Below, piece by piece: positions 62,125 through 64,000 of a DNA stretch of 64,000 nucleotides. Positions within the stretch are counted from its first letter, which is position 1. Each line of letters opens with the position of its first letter. The stretch is from Clostridia bacterium (GTDB lineage: Bacteria > Bacillota > Clostridia > Oscillospirales > Acutalibacteraceae), in NCBI GenBank assembly GCA_017399175.1, contig JAFQEE010000042.1:1-64000 (forward strand). Reading direction: 5' to 3'. The translations under genes were made by a program, and so were the position numbers. The notes beneath the pieces were generated by a model that made no database searches, was not told where the DNA came from, and was given only the letters and a program-made list of their open reading frames with translations.

Positions 62125-62156
62125 ACTCCCTTACTATAAATAGTAGGGGAGTTTTT
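62125..62156 (+). terminator. Terminator of the M28 peptidase gene
   Basis: ACTCCC (62125-62130) pairs with GGGAGT (62147-62152), with inner ACTAT/ATAGT, followed by T5. Confidence 0.9.
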
Positions 62157-62178
62157 GTTCATTTTTTGTTAAAAAACA

Positions 62179-62207
62179 TTGAAATAAACATTCTGTTGTG
62201 TTATAAT
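62179..62207 (+). promoter_or_regulatory. Promoter of the GPH symporter gene
   Basis: TTGAAA (62179-62184), 17 bp, TATAAT (62202-62207). Confidence 0.75.
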
Positions 62208-62237
62208 TACAACATTATATTACGAAAGAGGGATTTT

Positions 62238-63836
62238 ATGAAAATCAATGACCTTTTGCATAAGGTTTATGGCACAAATCCTAATGACCCAAGCAGTCTT
62301 CAGCCTAAAGAAGCTATTGCTTATGGTATTGCAGGTTTTGGTCAGAACTTTGTTTGCACAATCATCGGTTCATACCTTACAATTTTCTTGACAGACGCAC
62401 TTCTTTTTGGTGCGGAGGGTGTTACAATCGGTACTCTTACAGGTTCAATGGCAGTTGCTTATTTGATGCTTGGTACCCGTATTTTTGACGCTTTCAACGA
62501 CCCTATTATGGGCTCAATTGTTGACAGAACAAGAACAAAATGGGGCAAATGTCGTCCTTATCTTAAATGGATGGCTATTCCTATCGCAATTATGACAATT
62601 GCTTGTTTCTTACCTGCATTCCAGGCAAAGGCAACATCAACATTTATCATTATTGCAATTGTGTATATTATTTGGTCGGTTGTTTATACTGTTGCGGACG
62701 TTCCTTACTGGGGACTTTCAACATGTATGACAAATAATACAGTTGTTCGTGGTAATATGCTTACAATTACACGTCTTCTTTGCACATTGGGTGCAGGTAT
62801 AGTAACTGTTTTTGTTCCAATTATTACTGGCGCTGTTACTTCAAAGTTTAAGTACCCAGACACAGAAGCAGGTTTAGCACAGATTGCGGTTGATAAAGCT
62901 GACCAGATTTCAAAAATTGTTGCTAATCAAGGTTTAACATTTGAAGAAGCTGCTCAGACATTTGTTGGTACTGTTATCAGTGGACAGGAAATTGCAAACG
63001 CTGATACACTTAAATGGACATATTTTATTTGTGCAGCAGTTCTTGTTGTAATAGCAGTTCCAATGTTCTTCTATGGCTTTAAGCATACAAAAGAACGTTT
63101 TACAGCTGATGATAATCCTCCAAGCCTTGGACACAATCTTAAACTTCTCTTCAAGAATAAAGAACTTCTTCTTATTGTTCTTTCAGGTATTCTTGGCGGT
63201 GCAAGAATGGTTTATACATACACAGGCGGTCTGTACTTCGCAAAATATGTTCTCCAGAACGAAGGTATGTATAGCTTGATTACACTTCTTGTTGTTCCGG
63301 GTGGTCTTGTTGCATCACTTCTTGTTCCGTGGATGTCAAAGAAATTTACAAAGAAATGGGCTTATATTGCAGTACACATCTTTGGTGGTGTTGTAATGGC
63401 AATTATGTACTTTGTTGGATACGACGAACCATGGAAACTTGTTATTGCTGCAATTGCACTTGTTCTTCTCGGTATTCCACAGGGTGTTAACAACATTATC
63501 ACTTATGCTATGATTGGTGATACAGTTGACTATCTTGAATGGAAAACAGGTGAGCGTGGTGAGGGTATCTGCTTCGCTATGCAGACACTTATCAACAAGA
63601 TTGGTATGGCTGTTGGTGCTTTCATTGGTGTTATTTCTTTCGCAGCAGCAGGTATCAATGCTGAAACAGGTTATATCTCAGCAGAAGGTGCACAGACACT
63701 TTGGAATATGCTTGTTCTTTCAGGTGTTATCAGTATGTTTGCTTGTGCAGTTCCAATGTTCTTCTACACAATTACAGAAAAACGTCAGGCTGAAATGATT
63801 GCTGATATTGAATCAAGAAAAGCTAATGCTAAATAA
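62238..63836 (+). CDS. GPH-family glycoside/pentoside cation symporter
   Basis: A 532-residue MFS-related symporter (MelB/XynP type) with about twelve helices. GTRIFDAFNDPIMGSIVDRT is the family hallmark, and KWGKCRPYLKWMAIPIA, ITYAMIGDTVDYLEWKTGER support it. A loop of about 60 residues (about 205-260) between helices is longer than usual. ATG 62238 has GAGGG upstream; the frame is open further upstream without homology. It may carry pentosides or glycosides for the glycan enzymes of this window; the substrate is unknown. Confidence 0.92.
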   Translation: MKINDLLHKVYGTNPNDPSSLQPKEAIAYGIAGFGQNFVCTIIGSYLTIFLTDALLFGAEGVTIGTLTGSMAVAYLMLGTRIFDAFNDPIMGSIVDRTRTKWGKCRPYLKWMAIPIAIMTIACFLPAFQAKATSTFIIIAIVYIIWSVVYTVADVPYWGLSTCMTNNTVVRGNMLTITRLLCTLGAGIVTVFVPIITGAVTSKFKYPDTEAGLAQIAVDKADQISKIVANQGLTFEEAAQTFVGTVISGQEIANADTLKWTYFICAAVLVVIAVPMFFYGFKHTKERFTADDNPPSLGHNLKLLFKNKELLLIVLSGILGGARMVYTYTGGLYFAKYVLQNEGMYSLITLLVVPGGLVASLLVPWMSKKFTKKWAYIAVHIFGGVVMAIMYFVGYDEPWKLVIAAIALVLLGIPQGVNNIITYAMIGDTVDYLEWKTGERGEGICFAMQTLINKIGMAVGAFIGVISFAAAGINAETGYISAEGAQTLWNMLVLSGVISMFACAVPMFFYTITEKRQAEMIADIESRKANAK

Positions 63837-63854
63837 TTAATTTAAAATATCTGG

Positions 63855-63886
63855 ACGGCGGTAGGAAACTATCGCCGTTATTTTTT
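63855..63886 (+). terminator. Terminator of the GPH symporter gene
   Basis: ACGGCG (63855-63860) pairs with CGCCGT (63873-63878), inner TAG/CTA, then TTATTTTTT. Confidence 0.88.
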
Positions 63887-63894
63887 GATGAATT

Positions 63895-64000
63895 ATGAAA
63901 TATAACAATATTGTTAAAGGTGAGTTTGTTGACCGACCTAACAGATTTATTGCAAATGTAATTATTAATAATAAGGTTGAAGTTTGTCATGTTAAAAACA
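63895..64000 (+). CDS. sfsA: SfsA (sugar fermentation stimulation protein), truncated by window end
   Basis: Only the first 35 codons are present. MKYNNIVKGEFVDRPNRFIA, continuing VEVCHVKN, is the characteristic SfsA N-terminus, an OB-fold-like nucleic-acid-binding region. No strong ribosome site is visible, and the start is only 9 bp from the preceding terminator T-run. Confidence 0.85.
   Translation, partial: MKYNNIVKGEFVDRPNRFIANVIINNKVEVCHVKN

Noticed and set aside
61833-62237. Upstream extension of the GPH symporter frame
   Set aside because: It overlaps the M28 peptidase gene, a terminator and the promoter; family homology begins at ATG 62238.

Overview
The window is chromosomal DNA from a low-GC, spore-forming member of the Clostridia, most like gut Oscillospirales/Ruminococcaceae. 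The evidence is AT-rich coding sequence with GGAGG-type ribosome sites, sporulation and germination genes (a SpoIVFA/SpoIVFB-like pair, YpeB, SpoIID, sigma-H), a dockerin-bearing secreted protease, plant-glycan enzymes, a bile salt hydrolase and many short palindromic intergenic repeats. There is no prophage, transposase gene or CRISPR array; most of the window is ordinary housekeeping sequence in compact operons.

Layout. 1-8.5 kb: an Rrf2 regulator with a split cobalamin methionine synthase (activation domain as its own gene), then nifS-iscU, nadA and mnmA, then a LytTR regulator/DUF3021 pair. 9-21.5 kb: an orphan acyl-adenylating enzyme, ilvD, a NERD protein, an M23/M50 (SpoIVFA/FB-like) pair, the TIGR03960/TIGR03936 pair, an MFS transporter, an Xre regulator with a small partner, rplS, prmA and an ArsC/Spx-family gene. 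21.5-30 kb: a GH5 enzyme, an arabinose operon (atypical kinase, araA, araD), a permease and an acetyltransferase on the minus strand, a repeat and tRNA-Ser region, and a GH43 enzyme. 30-40.7 kb: a secreted SH3/C39 protein, a subtilisin-LRR-dockerin protein, a FliB-like protein, an MFS-bile salt hydrolase-pnuC unit with a hairpin leader, a small lipoprotein and YpeB.

40.7-51.3 kb is a run of ten plus-strand genes with little spacing behind one good promoter: cysteine desulfurase, thiI, pncC, a class B sortase, a catalytically dead sortase homologue, a CinA-like-TM-SpoIID fusion, galE, lemA, a TPM-domain protein and a HAD phosphatase, followed by RNase P RNA. The pncC/sortase/pseudosortase/SpoIID block is the best candidate for an undescribed system. 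51.3-64 kb: a family I.5-type lipase, recD2, a TPP riboswitch with thiT, comM (TTG start), phosphoglucomutase, a 31-residue membrane miniprotein, sigma-H, a zinc-ribbon protein behind a tRNA-like RNA fold, a membrane M28 peptidase, a GPH sugar symporter and the first codons of sfsA.

How the genes fit together: sulfur and Fe-S supply (nifS, iscU) sits beside its clients NadA and MnmA, and a second desulfurase sits beside ThiI. Arabinose catabolism is flanked by glycoside hydrolases. Sporulation functions are spread through housekeeping operons. Assignments come from reading the sequence and recalled family motifs; no database search was possible.
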